From: Caulobacter sp.
Lineage (GTDB): Bacteria > Pseudomonadota > Alphaproteobacteria > Caulobacterales > Caulobacteraceae
NCBI GenBank assembly: GCA_028291055.1
Contig: JAQGIP010000037.1
Coordinates: forward strand, 49,301 to 113,300
Direction: 5' to 3'
DNA length: 64,000 bases
Shown: positions 28,653-37,519 of the stretch, piece after piece
Position numbering within the stretch: the first letter of the stretch is position 1
How the letters are laid out: each line of letters opens with the position of its first letter
Made by a program: the position numbers and the translations under genes
The notes under the pieces: model-generated
Told to the model about the DNA's origin: nothing
Database searches by the model: none
The model's input: the letters and a program-made list of their open reading frames with translations, nothing else

Positions 28653-30620
28653 ATGCTTTCTTCCATCCGCGCCTTCGCCAAGTCCTGGTTTGCCTGGGTC
28701 ATCTTTGGGGCGCTGGTCGTCAGCTTCGGCCTGATTTCGCCCAACGTCCGCGACTTCATCATCCCCAGCATCGACACCTGGGTGGTCAACGCCGACGGCC
28801 GCAAGTTCGAGCAGGCCGACTTCAAGCGGGTGTTCGACAACTACAAGAAGGGCCAGGAACAGCGCATGGGCGGCCAGCAGATCACGCTGGAACAGGTCGT
28901 GCAGTACAACCTCGACAAGCAGCTGCTGGACGAGGTGGCCGACCAGCTGTCTCTCAACAAGCTGCTCGCCAACCTGGGCCTGAAGCCCTCGCCCAAGCTC
29001 GTCGAGGCGATGATCCAGAAGGAGCCCGGCTTCTTCAACCCGGTGACCGGCGAGTTCGACCCCGCCAAGTTCGCCCAGGTGGCCGCCGAGAACGGCATGA
29101 CGCCGGTGCAGTTCCGCGAGATGCTGACCGACCAGATTTCCGGCAGCCACTTCGGCTATGGCGCCGCGCAGGGCCTGCGCCTGCCGCGCGTCTACACCGC
29201 CATGGTCGCCTCCTACGCCATGGAGGCCCGCGACGGGGCCTTCTTCAGCATCGATGCGCGCACCCTGGGCCCCATCGCCCCGCCCACCGACGCGGAGATG
29301 CAGGCCTTCATCAACCAGCACGCCAAGGACCTGATGAACCCCGAGTTCCGGGTCATCTCGGTCATCCATTTCAGCGCCAAGGACGCCGCCGCCCAGGTCA
29401 AGGTGGACGAGGCCGAGGTGCTCAAGCGCTTCAACTTCGCCAAGGACAGCCTGTCGGTTCCGGAGAAGCGCTCGCTGATCCAGATCCCGGTCAAGGACCA
29501 GGCCGCCGCCGCCGCCGTGGCCGGGCGCCTGCAAAAGGGCGAGGACGCGCTCGCCGTCGCCAAGTCCCTGAAGATCCAGCCCATCATCGTGGCCGACAAG
29601 CCCAGGAGCGCCATCGGCGACAAGCGCCTGTCCGACGCCGCCTTCGCGCTCGCCGACGGCCAGGTGTCGGGCCCCATCCAGGGCGACCTGGGCTGGGCGG
29701 TGGTCAAGATCACCGGCGTCACCGCCGGCCACGAGGCGACGATCGAAGAAGTACGTCCCAAGATCGAGGAGGCCCTGAAGACCTCGGCCGCCGAGAAGAT
29801 CGCCTATGACAAGACCAAGGCCTTCGACGACGCCCGCGCCGGCGGCGCCAACTTCGCCGACGCCGCCGCCAAGGCCGGCGTGCGGGTCGACACCATCGGC
29901 CCGGTCAGCGAACGCGGCATGGGCTCCAACCGCAAGCCCGCCGAGAACCTGGACGAAAAGGTGCTGGCCTCGGCCTTCGCCCTGCCCATGGGCGGCGAGA
30001 GCGACAGCGTCGAGGAAGGCGCCACGCCGGGCGAATGGTATGTGGTGCGCGTGGAAAAGGTGATCGCGCCGGCCATGCCCACCCTGGCCGAACTGAAGCC
30101 GGACCTGAGCAAGCTGATGCAGGACCAGACCCTGAAGGCCAAGCTGGGCGCCAAGGGCCAGGAGTTGCAGGCCCGCGTGCGCGCCGGCGAGCCCCTGGAG
30201 AAGGTGGCCGCCTCGGTGGGCGCCAAGGTGACCCACATCGTCGGCGTCGACCGCGTGTCGACCCAGGAACACGCCAAGCAGCTGGGCGAGCCCTTCCTCA
30301 ACGCCATGAACGGCTCCAAGGCCGGCGAGGTCTTCCTGGTCCAGGCGCCGCCCCCGGCCCTGGCCCTGATCATCGGCAAGGTGGACGCGGTGCGCATGGG
30401 CGATGTGGGCGACATGGCCCGCTTCACCGAGACGCGCCGTCCCCAGTTCACGATGCAGTACATGCAGGAGCTGGGCAAAGAGGCCGCCACCCAGGCCGGC
30501 GCGTCGCTGAAGACCAAGAAGGACCTCGGCCGGGCCCGCAAGGCCATCGGCGTGACGCCCGATCAGATCGCCGCTCTCGACCCCACCGCCAAGGCCGACG
30601 CCAAGAAGAAGAAGAAATGA
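28653..30620 (+). CDS. ppiD: PpiD-type periplasmic peptidyl-prolyl isomerase/chaperone
   Basis: 655 aa. A single N-terminal membrane anchor (FAWVIFGALVVSFGLISPNV) is followed by a SurA_N/PpiD-like chaperone domain with the long helix QMxTLEQVVQYNLDKQLLDE-type pattern. A parvulin-like region follows (about residues 240-360: KRSLIQIPVKDQAAAAAVAG, DKRLSDAAFALADGQVSGPI, DLGWAVVKITGV). PpiD sits at the Sec exit and helps fold outer-membrane proteins. Its TGA overlaps the trpE ATG (ATGA), so trpE depends on ppiD transcription and translation. Confidence 0.92.
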   Translation: MLSSIRAFAKSWFAWVIFGALVVSFGLISPNVRDFIIPSIDTWVVNADGRKFEQADFKRVFDNYKKGQEQRMGGQQITLEQVVQYNLDKQLLDEVADQLSLNKLLANLGLKPSPKLVEAMIQKEPGFFNPVTGEFDPAKFAQVAAENGMTPVQFREMLTDQISGSHFGYGAAQGLRLPRVYTAMVASYAMEARDGAFFSIDARTLGPIAPPTDAEMQAFINQHAKDLMNPEFRVISVIHFSAKDAAAQVKVDEAEVLKRFNFAKDSLSVPEKRSLIQIPVKDQAAAAAVAGRLQKGEDALAVAKSLKIQPIIVADKPRSAIGDKRLSDAAFALADGQVSGPIQGDLGWAVVKITGVTAGHEATIEEVRPKIEEALKTSAAEKIAYDKTKAFDDARAGGANFADAAAKAGVRVDTIGPVSERGMGSNRKPAENLDEKVLASAFALPMGGESDSVEEGATPGEWYVVRVEKVIAPAMPTLAELKPDLSKLMQDQTLKAKLGAKGQELQARVRAGEPLEKVAASVGAKVTHIVGVDRVSTQEHAKQLGEPFLNAMNGSKAGEVFLVQAPPPALALIIGKVDAVRMGDVGDMARFTETRRPQFTMQYMQELGKEAATQAGASLKTKKDLGRARKAIGVTPDQIAALDPTAKADAKKKKK

Positions 30621-32224
30621 GCCTGAGCGAGCCGGCGGCCTCCGAGGCGGCAACTCCGGAAGGCGCCTTGGGCGAACCGGCCTTTGAGGCGTTCGCGGAA
30701 ACCTATCGGGCCGGCCGGCCGCAGGTGGTGTGGACGCGGCTGATCGACGACCTGGAGACGCCGGTCTCGGCCTATCTGAAGATCGGCCATGGGCGGAACT
30801 ACGCCTTCCTGTTCGAGTCGGTGGAGGGCGGCGCCTGGCGCGGGCGCTATTCCATCGTGGCCATGAAGCCGGACCTAGTCTGGCGCTGCCGGGGCGACCA
30901 GGCGGAGATCGCCGAGGGCGAGGCCATCGCGCGCGGCGACTTCACGCCTCAAGCCGGCGGCGCGCTGGATTCCTTGCGCGACCTGGTGGCCCGCTCGCGC
31001 ATCGAGCTGCCCGCCGGCCTGCCGCCCCCCGCCGCCGGCGTGTTCGGCGCGATGGGCTATGACACCGTGCGGCTGGTGGAAAACCTGCCCGACATCAATC
31101 CCGACCCGCTGGGCATGCCCGACGGGGTCATGATCCGCCCCAGCGTGGTGGCCGTGTTCGACGCCATCGCCCAGGAGATCGTGCTGGTCGCCGCTGTGCG
31201 TCCCCCTTCCGCAGGATCGGGTTCCTTGAGCGCCGAAGACGCCTACGCCGCCGCCCTGGCGCGCCTGGAGGCCGTGCGCGCCGACCTGGCCGCGCCCCTG
31301 CCCGGCCTGGTTCCCGGCCCCCGTGAGCCCGACGACGTGCCTTTCGAGACGCCCGTGAGCCGCGCCGACTATGCGGTGATCGTGGACAGGGCCAAGGACT
31401 ACATCCTGGCCGGCGACATCTTCCAGGTGGTGCCTAGCCACCGCTTCCGCCGGCCCTTCAAGCGCGACCCGTTCACGCTGTATCGCTCCCTGCGCCGCAC
31501 CAACCCCTCGCCCTTCCTCTTCTATCTGAACTTCGACGGCTATCAGCTGGTCGGCTCAAGCCCCGAGATCCTGGTGCGCCTGCGCGACGGCAAGGTCACC
31601 ATCCGCCCCATCGCCGGCACCCGTCCGCGCGGCGCGACGCCGGAACAGGACCTGGCGCTGGAGCAGGAGCTGCTGGCCGACCCCAAGGAACGCGCCGAGC
31701 ACCTGATGCTGCTGGACCTGGGCCGCAACGACGTGGGCCGGGTGGCGCGGCTCAAGGACGCCGGCTCCAACGAACCGCCCGAGCAGGACGGGGTGAGGAA
31801 GCCGCCATCGGTGCGGGTGACCCAGAGCTTCATCGTCGAGCGCTACAGCCACGTGATGCACATCGTCTCCAACGTCGAGGGCGATGCGCCGGACGGCCTG
31901 GACCCCATCGACGTGCTGATGGCCGCCCTGCCCGCCGGCACGCTGTCGGGCGCGCCCAAGGTCCGCGCCATGGAGATCATCGATGAGCTGGAGATCGAAA
32001 AACGCGGCCTGACCTATGCCGGCGCGGTGGGCTATTTCGGCTCCGACGGCTCGGTCGACACCTGCATCGTGCTGCGCACCGCCCTGGTCAAGGACGGCAT
32101 GATGTACGTCCAGGCCGGCGGCGGGGTGGTGGCGGATTCAGACCCCGACGCCGAATACGACGAGACCCTGCACAAGAGCCGGGCGTTAAGGCGCGCGGCG
32201 GAAGAGGCGTGGCGGTTCGGGTAA
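30617..32224 (+). CDS. trpE: Anthranilate synthase component I
   Basis: 535 aa from the ATG overlapping the ppiD stop. It converts chorismate to anthranilate with ammonia from TrpG. Chorismate-binding signatures are present: FQVVPSHRFRRPF, SSPEILVRLRDGKVTIRPIAGTRPRG, LLDLGRNDVGRVA, SHVMHIVSNVEG, LPAGTLSGAPKVRAMEIIDE and VQAGGGVVADSDPDAEYDET. The N-terminal region keeps the tryptophan-feedback site type of segment (LESVEGGAWRGRYSI-like, here FESVEGG). No leader peptide or attenuator is possible with the overlapping start. It is separated from trpGDC by about 2.5 kb of unrelated genes. Confidence 0.98.
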   Translation: MSLSEPAASEAATPEGALGEPAFEAFAETYRAGRPQVVWTRLIDDLETPVSAYLKIGHGRNYAFLFESVEGGAWRGRYSIVAMKPDLVWRCRGDQAEIAEGEAIARGDFTPQAGGALDSLRDLVARSRIELPAGLPPPAAGVFGAMGYDTVRLVENLPDINPDPLGMPDGVMIRPSVVAVFDAIAQEIVLVAAVRPPSAGSGSLSAEDAYAAALARLEAVRADLAAPLPGLVPGPREPDDVPFETPVSRADYAVIVDRAKDYILAGDIFQVVPSHRFRRPFKRDPFTLYRSLRRTNPSPFLFYLNFDGYQLVGSSPEILVRLRDGKVTIRPIAGTRPRGATPEQDLALEQELLADPKERAEHLMLLDLGRNDVGRVARLKDAGSNEPPEQDGVRKPPSVRVTQSFIVERYSHVMHIVSNVEGDAPDGLDPIDVLMAALPAGTLSGAPKVRAMEIIDELEIEKRGLTYAGAVGYFGSDGSVDTCIVLRTALVKDGMMYVQAGGGVVADSDPDAEYDETLHKSRALRRAAEEAWRFG

Positions 32225-32231
32225 CAACCAT

Positions 32232-32443
32232 CCTCCCCAGGGTCGCCCAAGCGACCCGGCCGGGGAGGCCCCGCGAAGCGGGGGTGGGGCTTACCGAGTC
32301 AAAGGTTGCGCGTGTTCTGGCGCCTGGGCCAATGACGTCACCGACCTCAGCGCCACAACGCGAATAATCGTCAGGCTCGGTAAGCCCCTCCGGTCCTTCG
32401 GACCACCTCCCCAACCGGCTCGCTGCAGGCTCGCCTGGGGAGG
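32232..32443. repeat. Palindromic repeat family A, copy 2
   Basis: 212 bp, starting 7 bp after the trpE stop and ending 7 bp before the stop of the convergent M56 gene. Arms CCTCCCCAGGGTCGCC and CTCGCCTGGGGAGG surround GGGGCTTACCGAGTC and CTCGGTAAGCCCC. It fills the whole gap between two convergent genes. Confidence 0.87.
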
Positions 32444-32450
32444 ATGCGTT

Positions 32451-33326
32451 TTAGCGCGGCGTCATGTCGATGAACACGATGCGCAGCGCCGCCTCCTCGA
32501 TCTTCGCCGGCTGGGCCGCCCAGGCCGCGGCGCACATCATCAGGCTGAGCGTCACCAGCGCCGCCATGCCGATGTCGCGGCGCCGCGGCGTGGGCGCGGC
32601 CAGCCGCAGCGCCCCGATGCGTTCCTCCAGCGGATGGGCCAGCCATTGGCAGCCCAGCGGCAGGGGCGACCCGCCCAGCTGGGTCTTCAACAGCGTCTCG
32701 GCATAGCGCTTCTTCACCGCCGGCAGGCGCGCCATAACCGTGGCGTCACAGGCCAGCTCCTGGTCCAGGCGCATATAGTGGGCGGCCACATTGATCATCG
32801 GGTTGAACCACAGGATCAGCTGGGCCAGCGTCACCGCCGCGTTCACCCGGGGGTCCTCGCGGTCCATGTGGGCGCGTTCGTGGGCGCGGATCAGGGCGCG
32901 CTCGGCGTCCGTGAAGTCGGTCTTCAGGCGGCGCGGCATCACCAGCCGGGGGGTCAGCACGCCGACCACCGCCGGCCCAGCCTCGCCGTCGCGCTCACGC
33001 CGCTCGAACGCCCGCTGAGCCGCCACCACGGCGATCACGCCCGCCACCAGGCCCGCCGCCCACACATAGGGCGCGGCGCCCGACACCGTGGAAAGCGCCA
33101 CCGACAGCCCATGCCACAGGGGCCGCAGGGTCGCGGCCTCCGGCTTGACCACCCGCGCCAGCGGCAACGACGCCGTCAGCCCGGCCAGCGGAACCACCCA
33201 CCACAGCCCATAGGCCAGATGCGCCCCGAACCACTGGCGGATCGGCCGGCGCGCGGCCAGCACCAGCAGCGTGGCCGCCGCCAGCACCACATTGACCCGC
33301 ACGATCGCCAGCAGGGCGTCAGTCAT
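32451..33326 (-). CDS. M56 (BlaR1-type) membrane metallopeptidase, short form
   Basis: 291 aa. Zinc motif HERAH at residues 149-153 (RAHERAHMDRED) and the downstream helix with MRLDQELACDATVM fit the M56 family. Membrane helices are at about 8-24, 36-58, 86-104 and 263-282. There is no penicillin-binding sensor domain at the C-terminus, so this is a short M56 protease of the type paired with BlaI repressors. It would cleave the repressor or another target after an unknown signal. Its ATG lies 8 bp inside the end of the BlaI-like gene, so the two are co-translated. Confidence 0.9.
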   Translation of the reverse strand: MTDALLAIVRVNVVLAAATLLVLAARRPIRQWFGAHLAYGLWWVVPLAGLTASLPLARVVKPEAATLRPLWHGLSVALSTVSGAAPYVWAAGLVAGVIAVVAAQRAFERRERDGEAGPAVVGVLTPRLVMPRRLKTDFTDAERALIRAHERAHMDREDPRVNAAVTLAQLILWFNPMINVAAHYMRLDQELACDATVMARLPAVKKRYAETLLKTQLGGSPLPLGCQWLAHPLEERIGALRLAAPTPRRRDIGMAALVTLSLMMCAAAWAAQPAKIEEAALRIVFIDMTPR

Positions 33327-33684
33327 GGTCCAGCTCCTCGATCAGCGCCTTGAGGCGCGCCACGTCGTCGGGACTGAGTTTGCGGTGTTCCGCGAAATGC
33401 GAGATCAGCGGCGCCACCTGGCCGTCGAACAGCTTGTCCAGAAGGCCCTGGCTCTCGCTCTCGACCCAGGCGGTGCGCTCGACCAGGGGGCGGTACTGGT
33501 GGCGGCCCTCGACGCGCTCGGACTTGATGGCGCCCTTCTTCAGCAGCCGGTTGATCAGCGTCTTGACCGTGGCCGCGCCCCAGGCCTGGCGGCTCTGCAC
33601 GTCCGCGACCAGCGCTTCCGCCGTCAGCGGGTTGCTGGCCCACAGGGCTTCCATGATCTGGCTTTCGGCGCCGGCGATCCGCAT
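33319..33684 (-). CDS. BlaI/MecI-family transcriptional repressor
   Basis: 121 aa from the ATG at 33684. The winged-helix fold is clear: GAESQIMEALWASNPLTAEALVADVQ, then AATVKTLINRLLKKGAIKSE and a dimerisation tail (LLDKLFDGQVAPLISHFAEH). BlaI proteins bind dyads and are removed when the partner M56 protease is activated. One TTAC-N4-GTAA site (33689-33700) lies only 4 bp upstream of its start codon and would block its own transcription. A second site faces the divergent lipoprotein gene. Confidence 0.93.
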   Translation of the reverse strand: MRIAGAESQIMEALWASNPLTAEALVADVQSRQAWGAATVKTLINRLLKKGAIKSERVEGRHQYRPLVERTAWVESESQGLLDKLFDGQVAPLISHFAEHRKLSPDDVARLKALIEELDHD

Positions 33685-33688
33685 AGAC

Positions 33689-33700
33689 TTACACCCGTAA
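33689..33700. promoter_or_regulatory. Candidate BlaI operator 1 (TTACACCCGTAA)
   Basis: TTAC-N4-GTAA dyad placed 4 bp upstream of the BlaI-like start, in the spacer of divergent promoters. Same pattern as the site at 33782-33793. Confidence 0.65.
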
Positions 33701-33781
33701 TCTTTGGCCACGTTACGCCGATGCGGAAATCCGTCAAGGGATTGCCAAAGAGAAATTACAGGCGTCAATCTCCGGCATATT

Positions 33782-33793
33782 TTACGGCTGTAA
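33782..33793. promoter_or_regulatory. Candidate BlaI operator 2 (TTACGGCTGTAA)
   Basis: Second TTAC-N4-GTAA dyad, 13 bp upstream of the lipoprotein ATG at 33807. A weaker half-matching copy, TTACAGGCGTCA, is at 33756-33767. The arrangement suggests coordinated repression of both sides. Confidence 0.65.
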
Positions 33794-33806
33794 TCCGGAG
33801 CAAGCC

Positions 33807-34313
33807 ATGCGTCTCTCAGCCCTCCCCGCCCTGCTGGCCTTGAGCGCGGTCAGCGCCTGCAACCAGCCCGACCCCATCGCCGCCATGCAGGCCCGCCAGG
33901 CCGCCGCTGACCCGCCCCAGCTGTGGTCGGTGCAGGTGACCGACGCCTCCGCGCGGCCCGGCGACAAGCCGATCCTGATGTGCACCGACCGGCTTATCCG
34001 CACGGGCTTCCTCAACCAGCACGCCTTTACCCAGACCGACAGCTGCCAGCCCGAGCGCGCGCCTGTGGTCAAGCCCGATAGCGTCTCGATGCGCTGCGCG
34101 ATGGGCGGCGAGAGCTACGCCATCTACAACGCCGCCAAGGGCGATCAGGCCAAGGACTTCCAGGTCACCTTCACCATGCGCTCGATCCAGGGCGACGCCG
34201 TCTCCCTGCGCCAGACGCGGCGCTACCGCCATATCGGCCCCTGCCCCGCCGGCTGGAAGATCGGCGACGCCACCGACCGCTATGGCCGTCCGGCGGCCAA
34301 CGGCATGCAGTAG
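33807..34313 (+). CDS. DUF3617-like lipoprotein, probable BlaI-regulated gene
   Basis: 168 aa. Signal MRLSALPALLALSAVSACNQ has lipobox VSAC, so it is lipidated. The body has a WSVQVTDASARPGD start, cysteines in LMCTDRL, SCQPERA, SMRCAMG and IGPCPAGW, and the strand-rich SYAIYNAAKG...FQVTFTMRSIQGDAV, resembling DUF3617-type periplasmic proteins. No catalytic motif was seen. GGAG precedes the ATG. It is divergent from the BlaI/M56 pair across a spacer with two operators, so it is the likely target gene. Function unknown. Confidence 0.75.
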   Translation: MRLSALPALLALSAVSACNQPDPIAAMQARQAAADPPQLWSVQVTDASARPGDKPILMCTDRLIRTGFLNQHAFTQTDSCQPERAPVVKPDSVSMRCAMGGESYAIYNAAKGDQAKDFQVTFTMRSIQGDAVSLRQTRRYRHIGPCPAGWKIGDATDRYGRPAANGMQ

Positions 34314-34352
34314 GGGCTAGCGGCTCAAGTAGGCCCATTAACGCCCAACTAT

Positions 34353-34408
34353 CCGCTCATCCCCGCGCAGGCGGGGGTAAGCGGATGATCTTGGAGGAGC
34401 GCCTCCAA
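34353..34408. repeat. Single arm of repeat family C plus an 18-bp palindrome
   Basis: CCGCTCATCCCCGCGCAGGC begins at 34353 and matches the arms at 24559 and 38252. It is followed by TTGGAGGAGCGCCTCCAA (34391-34408), a 7-bp-stem hairpin. It lies between convergent genes and could act as a weak bidirectional terminator; there is no U-tract. Confidence 0.55.
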
Positions 34409-34426
34409 TGGGTATGGTTCTACCGC

Positions 34427-34672
34427 TTAGCGGCTCTTCTCCGGCCCCAGCACGGCATCCACGGCCCCCGGCTTGGCCAGATGCCTGACCGGCGCATCGC
34501 TGATCAACGGCGGAGACATCAGCATGGCCGTGGCCAGCGCCAGGGCCGCCATCGCCGCGAAGGCCGAGGCCAGCAGGGGCGACCATAGCGTCTCGCGCCG
34601 CACGGGCGGGCGCAGCAGGGCGCGGGCAAAGGCCAGGGCGGCCGGATCGACGGCGGAATCGTGCACGGACAT
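34427..34672 (-). CDS. Small single-pass membrane protein, unknown function
   Basis: 81 aa from the ATG at 34672 (MSVHDSAVDPAALAFARALL). One hydrophobic helix is predicted at about residues 30-52 (LLASAFAAMAALALATAMLM) with a basic stretch before it (RPPVRRETLW), so the N-terminus is probably cytoplasmic. No family recognised. It is divergent from trpG. High coding-like GC at third positions supports it being real, but confidence is limited because the frame is short. Confidence 0.55.
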   Translation of the reverse strand: MSVHDSAVDPAALAFARALLRPPVRRETLWSPLLASAFAAMAALALATAMLMSPPLISDAPVRHLAKPGAVDAVLGPEKSR

Positions 34673-34787
34673 CGCGCGACCATGACCGCTGGCCCCCCTA
34701 TCCGCAACGCGGCACAAGGCCCCTTGGGGCGGTTCGGGGACGTTGGCGCTTGGCGAGGCCGCGCCCAGCGCTTAAAGCGGAGCCACC

Positions 34788-35378
34788 ATGATCCTGGTCA
34801 TCGATAACTACGACAGCTTCACCTACAACCTCGTCCACTATCTGAACGAGCTTGGGGCCCGCACGGTCGTGCACCGCAACGATGCGCTCACCGTCCAGGA
34901 GGCGCTGGGCCTCCACCCGCAGGCGGTGCTGCTCAGCCCCGGCCCCAAGGCCCCGGCCCAGGCCGGCATCTGCCTGCCCCTGCTGCGCGGCGCGCCGGAA
35001 GACCTGGCCATATTGGGCGTCTGCCTCGGCCACCAGGCGATCGGCGAGGCCTATGGCGGCGACGTGATCCGCGCCAAGGCCATCATGCACGGCAAGACCA
35101 GCCAGATCTTCCACGAGGGCAAGGGCATCTTCAAAGGCCTGCCCAACCCCTTCACCGCCACGCGCTATCACAGCCTGGCCGTGGACAAGGCGACGTTGCC
35201 CGAGGAGCTTGAGATTACCGCCTGGACCGAGGATGGCGAGATCATGGGCTTCCAGCACCGCACCCGGCCCGTGCACGGCGTCCAGTTCCACCCGGAATCC
35301 ATCGCCACCGAGGGCGGCCACCAGCTGCTGCAAAACTTCCTGGACCTGGCGGGCGTGAAGTCCCTCAGCGAAGCCTGA
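34788..35378 (+). CDS. trpG: Anthranilate synthase component II (glutamine amidotransferase)
   Basis: 196 aa. Class I amidotransferase feeding ammonia to TrpE. The nucleophile Cys is in [15 protein letters not shown] and the His-Glu pair in [14 protein letters not shown]; oxyanion motif [13 protein letters not shown] is present. GGAG lies upstream of the ATG. It begins the trpG-trpD-trpC run, 11 bp before trpD, and has its own promoter region separate from ppiD-trpE. Confidence 0.97.
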   Translation: MILVIDNYDSFTYNLVHYLNELGARTVVHRNDALTVQEALGLHPQAVLLSPGPKAPAQAGICLPLLRGAPEDLAILGVCLGHQAIGEAYGGDVIRAKAIMHGKTSQIFHEGKGIFKGLPNPFTATRYHSLAVDKATLPEELEITAWTEDGEIMGFQHRTRPVHGVQFHPESIATEGGHQLLQNFLDLAGVKSLSEA

Positions 35379-35389
35379 GACCGACACCC

Positions 35390-36412
35390 ATGTCCGACGC
35401 CTTCAAACCCCTGCTGGGCCGCCTGGCCGACGGCGCCACCATGTCGGAGGAAGACGCCGAGAGCTTCTTCTCGGCCTGTCTGCGCGGCGAGCCCACGCCC
35501 GCCCAGGTGGCCGCCGCCGTCACCGCCATGCGCATGCGCGGCGAGACGGTGGGCGAACTGACCGCCTGCGCGCGGGCCATGCGCAAGGCGGCCATGCACC
35601 TGGATCACCCCTATCAGGTGGTCGATACCTGCGGCACCGGCGGCGACGGCCTGCACACCTTCAACATCTCCACCGCGGCGGCCATCGTGGCGGCCGGCGG
35701 CGGCTTGAAGATCGCCAAGCACGGCACCCGCGCGCTCTCGTCCCGCTCGGGCTCGTCCGACGTGCTGTCCGAGCTGGGCGTGAAGATCGACGCGCCGCTC
35801 ACCGTCCAGCGCAAATGCCTGGACGACGCCAACATCTGCTTCCTGTTCGCGCCCGCCCACCACGGGGCCATGCGCCACGTGACCCCCGTGCGCGCCGAGC
35901 TCGGCTTCCGCACCGTCTTCAACCTGCTGGGCCCGCTGTCCAACCCCGCCGGCGCCAGGCGCCAGGTGCTGGGCGTTGCCGACCTGCGCCGGCTGGAGCC
36001 CATGGCCCGGGTGCTGGGCGCGCTGGGCGCCGAGCGCGCCTGGACCGTGCACGGCGAGGGCATGGATGAGCTGACCATCACCGGCGTCACCCATGTGGCC
36101 GAATGGCGCGAGGGCGAGATCCGGCTATTCAACATCACGCCGGAAGCCGTTGGTTTGCCACGCGGATCGCTGGCCGACCTCACCGGCGGCGACCCGGCCG
36201 AAAACGCCGCCGCCCTCTACCGCCTGCTGGAGGGGCAGACCGGCGCCTACCGCGACATCGTGCTGCTCAACGCCGCCGCCGCCTTCCTGATCGGCGACAA
36301 GGTCGAAACCCTGCGCGAAGGCGTCGAACTGGCCGCCGCCGCCATCGACGACGGCCGCGCCATGGCCGCGCTCCAGAAGCTGGTGGCGATCAGCAACACG
36401 CCGGCGGACTGA
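35390..36412 (+). CDS. trpD: Anthranilate phosphoribosyltransferase
   Basis: 340 aa. Transfers phosphoribose from PRPP to anthranilate. Signature [15 protein letters not shown] binds PRPP, with [21 protein letters not shown] for anthranilate and the metal-binding [10 protein letters not shown] region. Normal length. Its stop overlaps the trpC ATG (TGATG/ATGA-type junction at 36410-36414). Confidence 0.98.
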   Translation: MSDAFKPLLGRLADGATMSEEDAESFFSACLRGEPTPAQVAAAVTAMRMRGETVGELTACARAMRKAAMHLDHPYQVVDTCGTGGDGLHTFNISTAAAIVAAGGGLKIAKHGTRALSSRSGSSDVLSELGVKIDAPLTVQRKCLDDANICFLFAPAHHGAMRHVTPVRAELGFRTVFNLLGPLSNPAGARRQVLGVADLRRLEPMARVLGALGAERAWTVHGEGMDELTITGVTHVAEWREGEIRLFNITPEAVGLPRGSLADLTGGDPAENAAALYRLLEGQTGAYRDIVLLNAAAAFLIGDKVETLREGVELAAAAIDDGRAMAALQKLVAISNTPAD

Positions 36413-37200
36413 TGAGCGACATCCTTTCGAAGATCGCCGACTACAAGCGCGTGGACGTGGCCTCGCGCAAAGCCGTCCGCTCGCTGGCCGATCTTGAGGC
36501 CGCCGCCAAGGCCGCCTCCGCCCCACGCGGCTTCAAGGCCGCGCTGGAGGCCGCCCACGGCCCCGGCCGCCTGGCCCTGATCGCCGAGATCAAGAAGGCC
36601 TCGCCCTCCAAGGGCCTGATTCGCGCCGACTTCGATCCGCCCGCGCTGGCCAAGGCCTACCAAGCTGGCGGCGCCGCCTGCCTCTCCGTGCTCACCGACG
36701 AACCCAGCTTCCAGGGGGCGGACAGCTTCCTGGTCGCCGCGCGCAACGCCGTCGCCCTGCCCTGCATCCGCAAGGACTTCCTGGTCGACCCCTGGCAGGC
36801 GGCCGAGAGCCGCGCGCTCGGCGCCGACGCCATCCTGGTCATCCTGGCCATGGTCGATGACGCCCTGGCTCGGGATCTGATGGCCGAAGCCGCCCGATTC
36901 GGCATGGACGCCCTGGTCGAGGTCCACGACGAAGCCGAAATGGCCCGGGCTGCTTCGCTGGGCGCCACGCTGGTCGGCGTCAACAACCGCGACCTGAAGA
37001 CCTTCACGGTGGATCTCGCCATCACTGAACGCCTGGCGAAGCTGGCGCCGAGCAACGCGCTGCTGGTCACCGAATCGGGCCTGTTCACCCCCGCCGACGC
37101 GGCGCGCTGCGAAGCCGTCGGCGCCAAGGCCATGCTGGTCGGCGAAAGCCTGATGCGCCAGCCGGACGTGGAAACGGCGACCAAGGCGTTGCTCGCTTAG
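36412..37200 (+). CDS. trpC: Indole-3-glycerol-phosphate synthase
   Basis: 262 aa TIM-barrel enzyme, single function (no TrpF fusion). [19 protein letters not shown] gives the catalytic lysine loop, [12 protein letters not shown] and [10 protein letters not shown] continue the barrel, and [15 protein letters not shown] and [12 protein letters not shown] bind phosphate. It ends the trpGDC operon and is followed 4 bp later by a palindromic repeat. trpF, trpB and trpA are not in the window. Confidence 0.98.
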   Translation: MSDILSKIADYKRVDVASRKAVRSLADLEAAAKAASAPRGFKAALEAAHGPGRLALIAEIKKASPSKGLIRADFDPPALAKAYQAGGAACLSVLTDEPSFQGADSFLVAARNAVALPCIRKDFLVDPWQAAESRALGADAILVILAMVDDALARDLMAEAARFGMDALVEVHDEAEMARAASLGATLVGVNNRDLKTFTVDLAITERLAKLAPSNALLVTESGLFTPADAARCEAVGAKAMLVGESLMRQPDVETATKALLA

Positions 37201-37204
37201 CCGT

Positions 37205-37416
37205 CCTCCCCAGGCGAGCCTGCAGCGAGCCGGCCGGGGAGGTGGCCCGAAGGGCCGGAGGGGCTTACCGAATCGCCCACTAGCCGCGTTCTGGCACAAT
37301 CAGCCAGGACGGCACGAGCGACAGCGCCACAACGCGAATCAACACCGGCTCAGTAAGCCCCTCCCCGCCTTCGGCGGACCTCCCCGGCCGGCTCGCTGCA
37401 GGCTCGCCTGGGGAGG
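37205..37416. repeat. Palindromic repeat family A, copy 3
   Basis: 212 bp starting 4 bp after the trpC stop. In this copy both outer arms are the same type: CCTCCCCAGGCGAGCCTGCA and its complement, making it the most symmetrical. It ends about 20 bp before the lexA promoter. Confidence 0.87.
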
Positions 37417-37437
37417 AAGGCCGCGCTGCCGGTTAAC

Positions 37438-37469
37438 TTGACATTCAGAAAGAACACCTAGAGAACATC
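37438..37469 (+). promoter_or_regulatory. lexA promoter with alphaproteobacterial SOS box
   Basis: TTGACAT (37438-37444) is a good -35. GAAC-N7-GAAC (37452-37466, GAACACCTAGAGAAC) is the canonical alphaproteobacterial LexA box and covers the likely -10 around CCTAGAGA. Supports autorepression of lexA. Confidence 0.85.
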
Positions 37470-37519
37470 CTCAACGTTTGCGGTTTGTTCCGCAACTTCA
37501 ACCCGTTGGCGAGGCCCTC

